Of a stretch of 64,000 nucleotides of DNA, positions 8,784-16,916 are shown piece after piece. The notes beneath the pieces were generated by a model. The model saw only the letters and a program-made list of their open reading frames with translations. It was not told where the DNA came from and made no database searches. The DNA is taken from contig NZ_AP021846.1 of the NCBI RefSeq assembly GCF_009176705.1, positions 1,768,001 to 1,832,000 of the forward strand, in the 5' to 3' direction. The position numbers and the translations under genes are program-made. Each line of letters starts with the position of its first letter. Position 1 is the first letter of the stretch. Source of the stretch: Pseudoalteromonas sp. A25. Its GTDB lineage: Bacteria; Pseudomonadota; Gammaproteobacteria; Enterobacterales; Alteromonadaceae.

Positions 8784-10181
8784 TTAGTACGTAGCACTGC
8801 CTTTAGTACGTGGGAAGGCGATTACGTCACGTACGTTACCCATACCGGTTACGTATGCAACTAAACGCTCAAAACCAAGACCAAAGCCTGAATGTGGTAC
8901 TGTGCCGTAGCGACGTAAATCGCGGTACCAGCTGTAGTCTTCTTTGTTTAGACCCATTTCTTCAAGGCGAGCATCAAGCACATCTAGGCGTTCTTCACGT
9001 TGTGAACCACCGATGATCTCGCCGATGCCTGGTGCCACTACATCCATTGCTGCAACGGTTTTGCCATCTTCGTTTTGACGCATGTAGAAGGCTTTAATAT
9101 CACGTGGGTAGTTTTTGATTACAACAGGTGCTTTAAAGTGTTCTTCAGCTAAATAACGCTCGTGCTCTGACTGCAAGTCCACACCCCACTTAACAGGGAA
9201 TTCAAACTTTTTACCACAGTCTTTGAGAATTTCAATTGCATCAGTGTAGTCAACTTGTGCAAAGTCTTTCTCAACAAACTCTTCTAGGCGTGAGATAGCG
9301 CTCTTTTCGATACGCTGAGCAAAAAACTCCATATCATCACGACGCTCTTCTAATACCGCTTTGAATACATACTTAAGCATGCTCTCAGCAAGTTTTGCAA
9401 TGTCTTCTAGATCAGCAAATGCAACTTCAGGCTCTACCATCCAAAACTCGGCTAAGTGGCGAGAAGTATGTGAGTTTTCGGCACGGAACGTTGGTCCGAA
9501 TGTGTAGATTTTTGACATTGCACTGGCATATGTTTCACCATTTAGCTGACCAGATACCGTTAAAAATGCTTCTTTACCAAAGAAATCTTCTGAGTAGTCA
9601 ACTTCGCCTTTATCTGTGCGCGGCAAGTTGTTCATATCAAGTGTCGATACACGGAACATTTCACCAGCACCTTCACAGTCACTTGCTGTGATAATAGGGG
9701 TGCTGATCCACATGTAGCCTTGCTCATGGAAGAAACGGTGAATGGCTTGTGATAGACAGTTACGAACACGTGTCACTGCACCAATGACGTTAGTACGAGG
9801 ACGAAGGTGAGCATGCTCACGCAAATATTCGATACTGTGACGCTTTGCTGCCATTGGGTAAGTGTCTGGGTTTTCTACCCAACCAAGCACTTCAACTGAG
9901 TTTGCTTGAATTTCGAATGCCTGACCTTGACCTTCAGATTTTACTAACACGCCTGTTACCTTTACAGAGCAACCAGCGGTTAAGCGGGTAACTTCATCAT
10001 AATTATTGAGCGAATTAGGAACAACTGCTTGGATAGGATCAAAACAAGAACCGTCATGAACGGCTAAGAAAGAAATACCTGCTTTTGAATCGCGGCGTGT
10101 ACGGATCCAACCTTTAACTGTTACTTGGCTGTCTACCGCAACGGTGCCTTTTAGTAGCTCCGTTATCGCTATGTGGCTCAT
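8784..10181 (-). CDS. asnS: Asparaginyl-tRNA synthetase
   Basis: A 465-residue class IIb aminoacyl-tRNA synthetase, almost the same length as the E. coli enzyme. It charges tRNA-Asn with asparagine in the cytosol. The N-terminal OB-fold anticodon-binding domain covers about residues 10-110 ([12 protein letters not shown]), followed by the catalytic core with motif 2 region [20 protein letters not shown] and motif 3 [15 protein letters not shown] near the C-terminus. The ATG at 10181 is preferred over an in-frame GTG at 10187 because GGAG is placed correctly before it. It is a single gene with its own terminator. Confidence 0.97.
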   Translation of the reverse strand: MSHIAITELLKGTVAVDSQVTVKGWIRTRRDSKAGISFLAVHDGSCFDPIQAVVPNSLNNYDEVTRLTAGCSVKVTGVLVKSEGQGQAFEIQANSVEVLGWVENPDTYPMAAKRHSIEYLREHAHLRPRTNVIGAVTRVRNCLSQAIHRFFHEQGYMWISTPIITASDCEGAGEMFRVSTLDMNNLPRTDKGEVDYSEDFFGKEAFLTVSGQLNGETYASAMSKIYTFGPTFRAENSHTSRHLAEFWMVEPEVAFADLEDIAKLAESMLKYVFKAVLEERRDDMEFFAQRIEKSAISRLEEFVEKDFAQVDYTDAIEILKDCGKKFEFPVKWGVDLQSEHERYLAEEHFKAPVVIKNYPRDIKAFYMRQNEDGKTVAAMDVVAPGIGEIIGGSQREERLDVLDARLEEMGLNKEDYSWYRDLRRYGTVPHSGFGLGFERLVAYVTGMGNVRDVIAFPRTKGSATY

Positions 10182-10488
10182 TTTCACTCCAATGATATAA
10201 GTTACCTAAATTAATTTGATTGTACCTGAAAAAACAGTGCAGGCACGTGAACCGTATATTACCTTTGATAAGGCAATAAAAAAACACTCAATTGCAACTC
10301 TTTTACAAGTTAGTGCCAGATGGCAGAGATTTAGTCGCGGTTTTGGTGGTTTTTTATTCTCAAGGGTAACTAAAAGTGATTAATAAGCTGAGGTACATAG
10401 GTATTCCATGATTATATTGCAAAGTTATGGCATGATAGTCGATTATTCTATGAACTGATATTTCTGAGTTTAGGTAACATTATTGTCG
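10182..10488. other. Divergent intergenic region asnS / P-loop gene
   Basis: About 300 bases with no supportable gene. It must contain the asnS promoter on the minus strand and that of the P-loop gene on the plus strand. No obvious T-box, riboswitch or repeat was seen. Confidence 0.4.
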
Positions 10489-10923
10489 ATGAAACAAGTT
10501 TTTATTTTGAGAGGCTTACCCGGGTGCGGTAAGAGTCATTATGCACAAACACTGGCAGATGAAATGGTTGCTGGTGACGAAAACCAGTATTTGATCTGCT
10601 CTACAGACGATTATTTTTATAATGATGCGGGTGACTATCATTTCGAAAAGTTTAAACTACCCGAGTATCATAACTTGAATTTGGCTCGCTTTATCAATGG
10701 CCTTAGTGAAGGTATTCCTTTGGTTATTGTAGATAATACCAATATAAAAAAGTGGGAATTTGTAGCTTATAGTGCAGCGGCGACGGCGATGGGTTATCAA
10801 GTAAAAGAAGTGATTGTGGGTGAAGTAAAAGATAAATCACTACAGCACTTATATGCAAAGCGTAATACACATGGTGTCGCGCTTAAAACCATTAGTAAAA
10901 TGGCCTATTTATTTGAGTGGTAG
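10489..10923 (+). CDS. P-loop ATPase/kinase-like protein (AAA_33 type)
   Basis: A 144-residue protein with a Walker A motif GLPGCGKS at residues 9-16, a probable Walker B-like segment VIVDNTNIKKWEF and a C-terminal basic helix. This is the layout of small zeta-toxin or NEDD4BP2-like P-loop kinases that phosphorylate small molecules or nucleic-acid ends. I start at the ATG at 10489 (MKQVFILRG); an in-frame TTG lies six bases earlier. Substrate unknown. It is followed 85 bases later by the orphan double-glycine peptide gene on the same strand, but the spacing suggests separate promoters. Confidence 0.7.
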   Translation: MKQVFILRGLPGCGKSHYAQTLADEMVAGDENQYLICSTDDYFYNDAGDYHFEKFKLPEYHNLNLARFINGLSEGIPLVIVDNTNIKKWEFVAYSAAATAMGYQVKEVIVGEVKDKSLQHLYAKRNTHGVALKTISKMAYLFEW

Positions 10924-11008
10924 TCATATTTTTTATCACATTTTATTTACATTTTGTTGTGTCTAACTCATAGTAGATTGACCTATAGTGAGTCAAAGGA
11001 GACAGGTA

Positions 11009-11152
11009 ATGACAATTAAGTTAAATAAAAAGACCATTAAAACGCTAAAGCAAGTTCCACAAACGCATTTAGATGAGAAAGCAACACGCCAGATAGCGGG
11101 TGGTGGCTTTACCTCCGAGTGGTTTAAAGAACTCAGCAGAATGTACTGCTAA
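11009..11152 (+). CDS. Orphan double-glycine leader peptide 1 (putative RiPP/bacteriocin-like precursor)
   Basis: A 47-residue reading frame with an ideal ribosome site AAAGGAGA seven bases before its ATG and a strong terminator 24 bases after its stop. The first 30 residues are Lys-rich and helical-looking (MTIKLNKKTIKTLKQV) and end in QIAGGG at 28-33. The short tail is rich in aromatic residues and ends in Cys (residues 34-47, SEWFKELSRMYC). The same leader plan recurs in the gene at 36072, with a different tail. Double-glycine leaders are known for peptides cleaved during export by C39-type ABC transporters, or for RiPP precursors. No modification enzyme or C39 exporter is adjacent, so function is inferred from layout only. 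Confidence 0.65.
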   Translation: MTIKLNKKTIKTLKQVPQTHLDEKATRQIAGGGFTSEWFKELSRMYC

Positions 11153-11175
11153 TCAATTACATTGATAAGTCATTT

Positions 11176-11204
11176 AAAAAGCCAACGTATTACGTTGGCT
11201 TTTT
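11176..11204. terminator. Bidirectional terminator between peptide gene and M28 peptidase
   Basis: Stem GCCAACGTA / TACGTTGGC at 11181-11199 is framed by an A run upstream and a T run downstream, so it can stop transcription from both sides, ending the peptide gene on plus and the peptidase gene on minus. Confidence 0.85.
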
Positions 11205-11223
11205 GCGTATTAACAATGCAAGA

Positions 11224-12852
11224 TTACTTGCGTTGGAACTCTGAGGTTTCGTTCCAAGTTGGCCAATCTTGTTGCTGCGAAATGTCGTAACCGACTTGAT
11301 AGAACAACTGTAAGTCTTGTACTGCACCACTTAAGTCCCATTCATCGCGGTAGCGATCACAGGGTTGATGGTAGCAGCCGCGCAGCACTAGGCTCATGCG
11401 CTTACGGTAATCGGCAGTTTGTTCATCGAATGCCTCTGTACCACCGCCTGCATACATTGCAGGAACGCCCATGTTAGCGAATGCAAAGTGATCAGAGCGA
11501 TAATACCCGCCAGATGCCGGTTTTGGGTCGCCAGACACTACGCGCCCTTGTGCTTGGGCTGCATCTGCTAGCATGCCATCTAATGAAGATTTTCCAATAC
11601 CGACAACACTGATATCTTTCACTTTACCTAACAAGTTCAAGCTATCCATATTAATGTTAGCAACGGTTTTATTTGCTGGGATCACTGGGTTTGCAGCATA
11701 AAACTTAGAACCAAGTAGACCTTGCTCTTCGGCGGTAACAGCCAAGAAAGTCATAGAACGGTTCGGACGATTTGGCAATTTAGCAAACGCCTCAGCCACT
11801 TCAATCATGCCGCCAGTACCTGTGGCATTGTCGTGCGCTCCATTATAGATTTGGTCACCTTTGCGGTTTTTATCAGTGCCAAGATGGTCCCAGTGCGCTG
11901 AGTAAATAACGTGCTCATCAGGTTTTTCGCTACCAGGAAGGGTTGCGATAAAGTTATAAGAGATTGACGTTTTAATTTTACTTTTCACGGTAACAGACGC
12001 CGTTAGGTCGCCCATATCAACGTTATAGGCACCTTTTGCAGCATTGGTTTTAGCGGTATCAAAGTTTAACCCTGCTTTTTCGAATAACTCTTTTGCAACG
12101 TCAACAGTTACCCAACCTTCAACGGCAACGCGGTCCATATTGTTATTGGCTTTTTGAAAACCAAACTGCTCACCGCTCCAAGAGTTTTCTACTACGCTCC
12201 AAGGGTATGATGCGGGTGCCGTTTCATGCACAATAATTGCACCTGCTGCGCCTTGGCGGCTTGCTTCTTCAAACTTGTATGTCCAACGGCCATAATAGGT
12301 CATAGCCTCACCAGTAAACATGCTTTCGTCTTTCGTCGCAAAGCCTGGATCGTTTACCAGCATAACAACTGTTTTGCCTTTTACATCAATGCCTTCGTAG
12401 TCATTCCAGTTATATTCTGGTGCGTTTACACCATACCCCACGAAAACTAGCTCTGAGTCTTTAATTGACTCTAAGGGGCTGATGCGACTGGTACCCATTA
12501 CCATATCTTTTTTGTACTGATATGCTTTGCCACCGATATCTAGCGTCATGTTAGAGTCTGCTTCTATAGATACGAGCGGTACCTCTTGGAAGAAGCTGTC
12601 GCCATTACCAGGCTGGTAACCCAGTGCTTTAAATTGTTCACTTAAGTAGGCAAGCGTTAATTCTTCGCCTTTTGATGACGGTGCACGGCCACCAAATTCA
12701 TCCGATGCGAGTGTTTTTATGTGCTGCGCTAGTTGCCCGGCATTAATGCTGTTATAAGCCGCTTGTACATCTGCGCTTGTATTAGAAGCTGTACTTGCAC
12801 AGCCACTAAGTACCGCAATAGTTAAAGCGCTAAGAGTCATTTTTAATTTCAT
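11224..12852 (-). CDS. M28-family zinc aminopeptidase, lipoprotein
   Basis: A 542-residue secreted metallopeptidase. The start MKLKMTLSALTIAVLSGC gives a lipobox with Cys18. A PA-type insertion lies in the middle region, followed by the M28 catalytic domain with all expected zinc and catalytic residues: SAHWDHLG (His), GAHDNATGTGGM (Asp), TAEEQGLLGS (Glu-Glu), NMDSLNLLG (Asp) and SDHFAFANMG (His). It probably removes N-terminal residues from peptides in the periplasm or at the cell surface, for nutrient acquisition. It shares a bidirectional terminator with the peptide gene at 11009; this closeness does not prove that the peptide is its substrate. Confidence 0.92.
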   Translation of the reverse strand: MKLKMTLSALTIAVLSGCASTASNTSADVQAAYNSINAGQLAQHIKTLASDEFGGRAPSSKGEELTLAYLSEQFKALGYQPGNGDSFFQEVPLVSIEADSNMTLDIGGKAYQYKKDMVMGTSRISPLESIKDSELVFVGYGVNAPEYNWNDYEGIDVKGKTVVMLVNDPGFATKDESMFTGEAMTYYGRWTYKFEEASRQGAAGAIIVHETAPASYPWSVVENSWSGEQFGFQKANNNMDRVAVEGWVTVDVAKELFEKAGLNFDTAKTNAAKGAYNVDMGDLTASVTVKSKIKTSISYNFIATLPGSEKPDEHVIYSAHWDHLGTDKNRKGDQIYNGAHDNATGTGGMIEVAEAFAKLPNRPNRSMTFLAVTAEEQGLLGSKFYAANPVIPANKTVANINMDSLNLLGKVKDISVVGIGKSSLDGMLADAAQAQGRVVSGDPKPASGGYYRSDHFAFANMGVPAMYAGGGTEAFDEQTADYRKRMSLVLRGCYHQPCDRYRDEWDLSGAVQDLQLFYQVGYDISQQQDWPTWNETSEFQRK

Positions 12853-13011
12853 AGCAGTTCTTTTGTTATTTATTAAAGACCGCTAAGTATAAACATAAAA
12901 TTTCAAAAGATTCGAGCAACTGCGTTAGTTTACTCGCCATTAAGCTTAGGGGCCGTTGGCGCTTGGAGTAACTTGGGGTAAACTGATGCAAAGCAGTTTA
13001 TATAGTTAGCA

Positions 13012-13854
13012 ATGAAAAAGTTTACACCACCAGAAAAATTTGAGCCGCATAGATTAGTTGGCGGTGCATTTGGGCATTTAAATCACATTTTTAAACTCCA
13101 TGAGCAAACTGATTGGCCCAGCTTTGATTGGCTTAACGGCTTGGTTGAAACACAAAATCATCAGGCGAAAGCAATTCAGTTTGTTAGTGATGCTCAACTG
13201 CAAGACGAGACTCGCTACTACGAGCAAATTATTTATGAGACTGGCCAAGTACCCACCAGAGAACAAAATTGGCATGACTTATTTGGTGCGATGATATGGA
13301 GTTTGTTTCCAAAAACCAAATCGCTACTCAATAAACGACATATCGATGAAATTAACTTACATGGTTTAAAGCAACGCAGTAAACACCGCAATGCGCTTAC
13401 ACTTTTTGATGAGTGTGGCGTAATTGTCGCGATGACCGACGAGCAAATATCCGCGCAGCTCAAGGCGCATCAATGGCGTGAGGTTTTTGTGAACAATCGC
13501 GATCGTTGGGAGCTTGATATTAAGCCATTTATATTCGGCCATGCTAATTATGAAATGCTCACCCAGCCTTTTATAGGTCTGACGGGCAAAGCGCTTTGTG
13601 TGGTAGTAGAGGCAAACTTTTTTAAGTTAGACCTTAATGCACAGTACCGCACGCTAGATACGTTACTAGTACAGATGATTGACCTGCACGGTGTACTTGA
13701 TGATAACTCAGCATTGTCGCCGCTACCTTTGTTAGGCGTACCGACATGGTGCGATGACAATAAAAACCCAGAATATTACAACAATACTGACTATTTCAGA
13801 CCAAAACGAAGGAATACGCATGATAGAAGTCAAGGCGCTACAAAAGCGCTTTAA
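13012..13854 (+). CDS. DUF3025 domain-containing protein
   Basis: A 280-residue soluble protein with the signature NWHDLFGAMIWSLFPKTKS near residues 85-103 and a C-terminal PLLGVPTWCDDN segment, both typical of the DUF3025 family of unknown function. No signal peptide or membrane segment is seen. Its 3' end overlaps the start of the following ABC ATPase gene by 35 bases, which suggests cotranscription with the natAB-like pair, though the functional link is unclear. Confidence 0.8.
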   Translation: MKKFTPPEKFEPHRLVGGAFGHLNHIFKLHEQTDWPSFDWLNGLVETQNHQAKAIQFVSDAQLQDETRYYEQIIYETGQVPTREQNWHDLFGAMIWSLFPKTKSLLNKRHIDEINLHGLKQRSKHRNALTLFDECGVIVAMTDEQISAQLKAHQWREVFVNNRDRWELDIKPFIFGHANYEMLTQPFIGLTGKALCVVVEANFFKLDLNAQYRTLDTLLVQMIDLHGVLDDNSALSPLPLLGVPTWCDDNKNPEYYNNTDYFRPKRRNTHDRSQGATKAL

Positions 13855-14605
13855 ATTGACCAAAGAACATCAGCAAAAGGGCAAGTCCAAAGATATCAGA
13901 GAGTATGATGGTTACTTTCATTCGGTTAAAAATGTCAGCTTTTCGTGCGCTAAAGGAGAAGTATTAGGTCTTTTGGGGCCTAATGGGGCAGGTAAAACCA
14001 CGACGTTGCGCATGTTATCGACGGCATTAAAACCCGATAGCGGGCAAATCATGATAAATGGTCAAGATGTAATAAAAAAGCCACTTATTGGACGCCGCTC
14101 AATTGGTTTTTTATCTGGCTCAACAGGGCTATACGGGCGTTTAAGTGCACGTGAAAATGTTGAGTATTTTGCTAAGTTACATGGCTTAAAAGGTCGAGAG
14201 CTTAGTTCACGATGCGATGCGCTGTTTGAAAAACTCGATATGACGGAGTTTTTAGACAAGCGTGCCGAGCACCTATCTACAGGTATGAAACAAAAAACAA
14301 ACATAGCACGAGCGGTGGTGCATCAACCCGAGGTGGTTGTGCTTGATGAGCCAACAACGGGCCTTGACATAATGACTACCCAGACCGTGATCAACTTTAT
14401 TCGAGAGCTGAAAAGCACGGGTACGCCAGTAATATTTTCAACGCACCACTTGGATGAAGTAGCGTTGCTCTGTGACAGAATTTGTGTCATAGACAAGGGC
14501 GTAAGTTGTTTTGATGATACTGTTGCTCAGTTCAAAGAGCAGGGCAGCAGTGACGAGTTAAACCAAGCGTTTATGAATTTGCTGCAAGGAGCGACTCATG
14601 TTTGA
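13820..14605 (+). CDS. natA: ABC transporter ATP-binding protein, NatA-like
   Basis: A 261-residue ABC ATPase. Walker A is GPNGAGKTT at about 53-61, the signature is LSTGMKQK, and Walker B with the catalytic Glu is VVVLDEPTTGLD, followed by the H-loop STHHLDE. A 20-residue insertion after residue 17 is rich in Lys. It pairs with the ABC-2 permease that starts eight bases before its stop codon. The closest known arrangement is NatAB, a sodium-extruding ABC transporter, but other ABC-2 exporters have the same layout. I start at ATG 13820 (MIEVKALQKRF), with GAAGGA upstream, rather than an in-frame start at 13754. Confidence 0.85.
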   Translation: MIEVKALQKRFKLTKEHQQKGKSKDIREYDGYFHSVKNVSFSCAKGEVLGLLGPNGAGKTTTLRMLSTALKPDSGQIMINGQDVIKKPLIGRRSIGFLSGSTGLYGRLSARENVEYFAKLHGLKGRELSSRCDALFEKLDMTEFLDKRAEHLSTGMKQKTNIARAVVHQPEVVVLDEPTTGLDIMTTQTVINFIRELKSTGTPVIFSTHHLDEVALLCDRICVIDKGVSCFDDTVAQFKEQGSSDELNQAFMNLLQGATHV

Positions 14606-15806
14606 AGTGTTTAAAAAGGAATTATTAGAGCTGCTAAGAGACCGAAAAACACTATTTTTTGTGTTAGCACTGCCCATGTTGATATTTCCTGTGATCATGG
14701 GCTTAGTAGCATTTTTAGGCTCTCAAGCGGCGCTTAAAGCTGAGCAAAAAGTACACACCTATTACATAGTGAACGAACACCATAGCAACGCGTTTTCGGA
14801 GCGGGTTTTTTATCATAAAAGCTTTAAAAAATACGATGGTGATCAACAATTTTCGACTATTGCTGATTTAAAGCAAGCGGTGCAACGTGGTGATATTGAT
14901 GTGGGGGTGTTTTTACATGCCGATCCAAGTCAAACACTTGCGCTTGGCGAACAAGCAAGTTGGCAAGTGGTATTTAATGACGCCCAAAGTATTAACTTTA
15001 TCTACGATAGACTCACATCACTTGCTAAAGAATTGTCAGATTCGTTACGCGAACAAGCATTGATAGCATTAGGCGTAGATAAGAATAAGCAAACTGCAAT
15101 TTTACAACCAATCAAGGTCAGCAAAGTAGACACCGCTGACAAACGTGAAAACATCGGCGAAAAGCTAGGGGCATTTATTCCATATCTATTGATCCCTCTA
15201 GTGTTGATGGGCGCGAGTTACCCAGCCATTGATTTAGGTGCAGGTGAAAAAGAGCGAGGTACGCTAGAGACCTTATTACTAACGCCCGTGACGCGTACGC
15301 AATTGGTTTTAGGCAAGTTTTTAACAGTGTTGCTAAGTTCTTTAGCCTGTGCGACGGTCACGGTACTTAGCATGGCTATTTGGGTTTCGGTCGCGATTAG
15401 TTTTGTTGAGCTTGATACCATTAAGTCTGCGTTCTCAAGCGTGACGGGGGTTGATTTTATGCTGATATTTGCGCTTTTGGTGCCAATCGCTGCCATTTTC
15501 TCGTCATTGGTATTGGCGATTTCAATTTACGCTCGCACGTTTAAAGAGGCACAAAACTATATGGCACCATTAAGTATGGGGGTGTTTTTACCCATTGTGG
15601 TTTCGTTGATGCCAAATATGGTGCTTAACGCCAAAACAGCACTCATTCCTGTTACCAATGTGGCGTTGGCAATTAAAGAAATCGTCAAAGGCACCGTAGA
15701 TTATGGCTTGTTGAGTATGATCGTGCTTACATCGGCGGGGCTTGCTGCGCTGCTATTGGCATTTTGTGTTAGATGGTTTTCAAAAGAAACAGTGTTGTTT
15801 AGATAA
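14598..15806 (+). CDS. natB: ABC-2 type permease, NatB-like
   Basis: A 402-residue membrane protein with one N-terminal helix (about residues 18-45), a large extracytoplasmic domain of about 140 residues, and five or six helices in the C-terminal half starting FIPYLLIPLVLMG. The conserved GEKERGTLETLLLTPV segment, which contacts the ATPase, is present just after the second helix. This is the ABC-2 fold of NatB-type exporters. The start overlaps the ATPase stop by eight bases. A strong terminator follows. The exported substrate (sodium ions in known NatAB) cannot be confirmed. Confidence 0.85.
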   Translation: MFEVFKKELLELLRDRKTLFFVLALPMLIFPVIMGLVAFLGSQAALKAEQKVHTYYIVNEHHSNAFSERVFYHKSFKKYDGDQQFSTIADLKQAVQRGDIDVGVFLHADPSQTLALGEQASWQVVFNDAQSINFIYDRLTSLAKELSDSLREQALIALGVDKNKQTAILQPIKVSKVDTADKRENIGEKLGAFIPYLLIPLVLMGASYPAIDLGAGEKERGTLETLLLTPVTRTQLVLGKFLTVLLSSLACATVTVLSMAIWVSVAISFVELDTIKSAFSSVTGVDFMLIFALLVPIAAIFSSLVLAISIYARTFKEAQNYMAPLSMGVFLPIVVSLMPNMVLNAKTALIPVTNVALAIKEIVKGTVDYGLLSMIVLTSAGLAALLLAFCVRWFSKETVLFR

Positions 15807-15820
15807 CATAACAGTAAAAC

Positions 15821-15849
15821 AAAAAGCGCGATTGGACATCGCGCTTTTT
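15821..15849. terminator. Bidirectional terminator
   Basis: A perfect 12-base stem AAAAAGCGCGAT / ATCGCGCTTTTT with a five-base loop separates the plus-strand ABC genes from the minus-strand phosphoesterase gene. Confidence 0.9.
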
Positions 15850-15878
15850 GTTGACAGAGAGTTAGTTGGATAAGTCAC

Positions 15879-16682
15879 TTACGCGGCTTCAGCTTTACCG
15901 GTATTTTTTTCGTTGTTAAGCTCTACCACATTGATAACATGCTGAATATCTGACCAGTGCAGCAACTCAATACGACCATTTTGGCCCTCGACCAGCGCTG
16001 TACAATTTTCTATCCAATCGCCATCATTGCAATACACAATGCCATCTTGCACTTTGATGGCTGGCTGGTGAATATGGCCACAAATGATACCATCCACACC
16101 TTGCTTTTTAGCTTCATGGATAGCTGCAGATTCAAATGCGCTTATGGCTTCACGGGCTTTATGCACGCGATTTTTTAGCCACGAAGCGAGTGACCAATAA
16201 TGACCGCCATAAAGGCGACGTACTCGGTTGGTCCAACGATTTAAAAATAATAAAAAGTCATAAGCCGCATCGCCTGCAATGCTTATTAGCTTGTTGTAGC
16301 GGGTAGCAGAGTCAAAGTCGTCGCCATGTAACAATAAAAACTTTTTTCCAAGCGAAGTGGTATGAATAAAGGTTTTGTGCACTTCAACATTAAAAAGGCT
16401 TTTGCCTACATAGCTTCTAAACGTTTCGTCGTGGTTACCGGGAATGTACACAACGCGTGTACCAGATTCTGCTTTTGCTTGAATGCACTCAAGCACTTTG
16501 TAATGAGAAGGTTGCCAATAGAATTGACGCTTCATAGACCACAAGTCAACAATGTCGCCTACCAGATAGAGCACATCGCAGCGCGTGCTGTTTAAGAAAT
16601 CTAGCAAGTAGTCGGCTTTGCAATCCTTGTAGCCTAAATGAACATCTGAGATCCAGATACTCGGGTAATACGTTGTAGTCAT
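15879..16682 (-). CDS. UDP-2,3-diacylglucosamine diphosphatase-like metallophosphoesterase
   Basis: A 267-residue calcineurin-like phosphoesterase of the LpxH-related group. The metal-binding motifs are in order: SDVHLG (about 9-14), GDIVDLW, GNHDE, HGDDFD and GHIHQP. LpxH cleaves UDP-diacylglucosamine in lipid A synthesis, but this longer form is the paralogue found widely in proteobacteria whose substrate is less certain. The ATG at 16682 is chosen over an in-frame TTG at 16697 because the family motif follows at the usual distance. It is a single gene, convergent with the natAB-like pair. Confidence 0.8.
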   Translation of the reverse strand: MTTTYYPSIWISDVHLGYKDCKADYLLDFLNSTRCDVLYLVGDIVDLWSMKRQFYWQPSHYKVLECIQAKAESGTRVVYIPGNHDETFRSYVGKSLFNVEVHKTFIHTTSLGKKFLLLHGDDFDSATRYNKLISIAGDAAYDFLLFLNRWTNRVRRLYGGHYWSLASWLKNRVHKAREAISAFESAAIHEAKKQGVDGIICGHIHQPAIKVQDGIVYCNDGDWIENCTALVEGQNGRIELLHWSDIQHVINVVELNNEKNTGKAEAA

Positions 16683-16876
16683 GGTCTGTGGCCTCAAGCG
16701 TAATAAAATCTAAATTAATGCGCATAGATGAACAAGCCATGACATAAATGCGACAGATTTACGATAATTTACTAGGCATTTGTCTTTAAATGGGTAGTGA
16801 GGACTTCAAAACGAAAAAACAATTTAAAACTTGATTTGAGCGTATTCGGTTTCGTATAGATTGCATATAACGCTAT

Positions 16877-16903
16877 AAAAAAGCCGCATGACGCGGCTTT
16901 TAA
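16877..16903 (-). terminator. Terminator of the S9 peptidase gene
   Basis: Stem AAAAGCCGC / GCGGCTTTT with a five-base loop lies 14 bases after the stop codon of the minus-strand peptidase; the A-rich side at 16877-16882 gives a T tract on the minus strand. Confidence 0.85.
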
Positions 16904-16916
16904 AGGTTAGGTAAAG

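Noticed and set aside
13820..15806. NatAB-like ABC system as exporter of the double-glycine peptide at 11009
   Set aside because: It has no C39 peptidase domain and has the ABC-2 permease type; the M28 gene lies between on the other strand.
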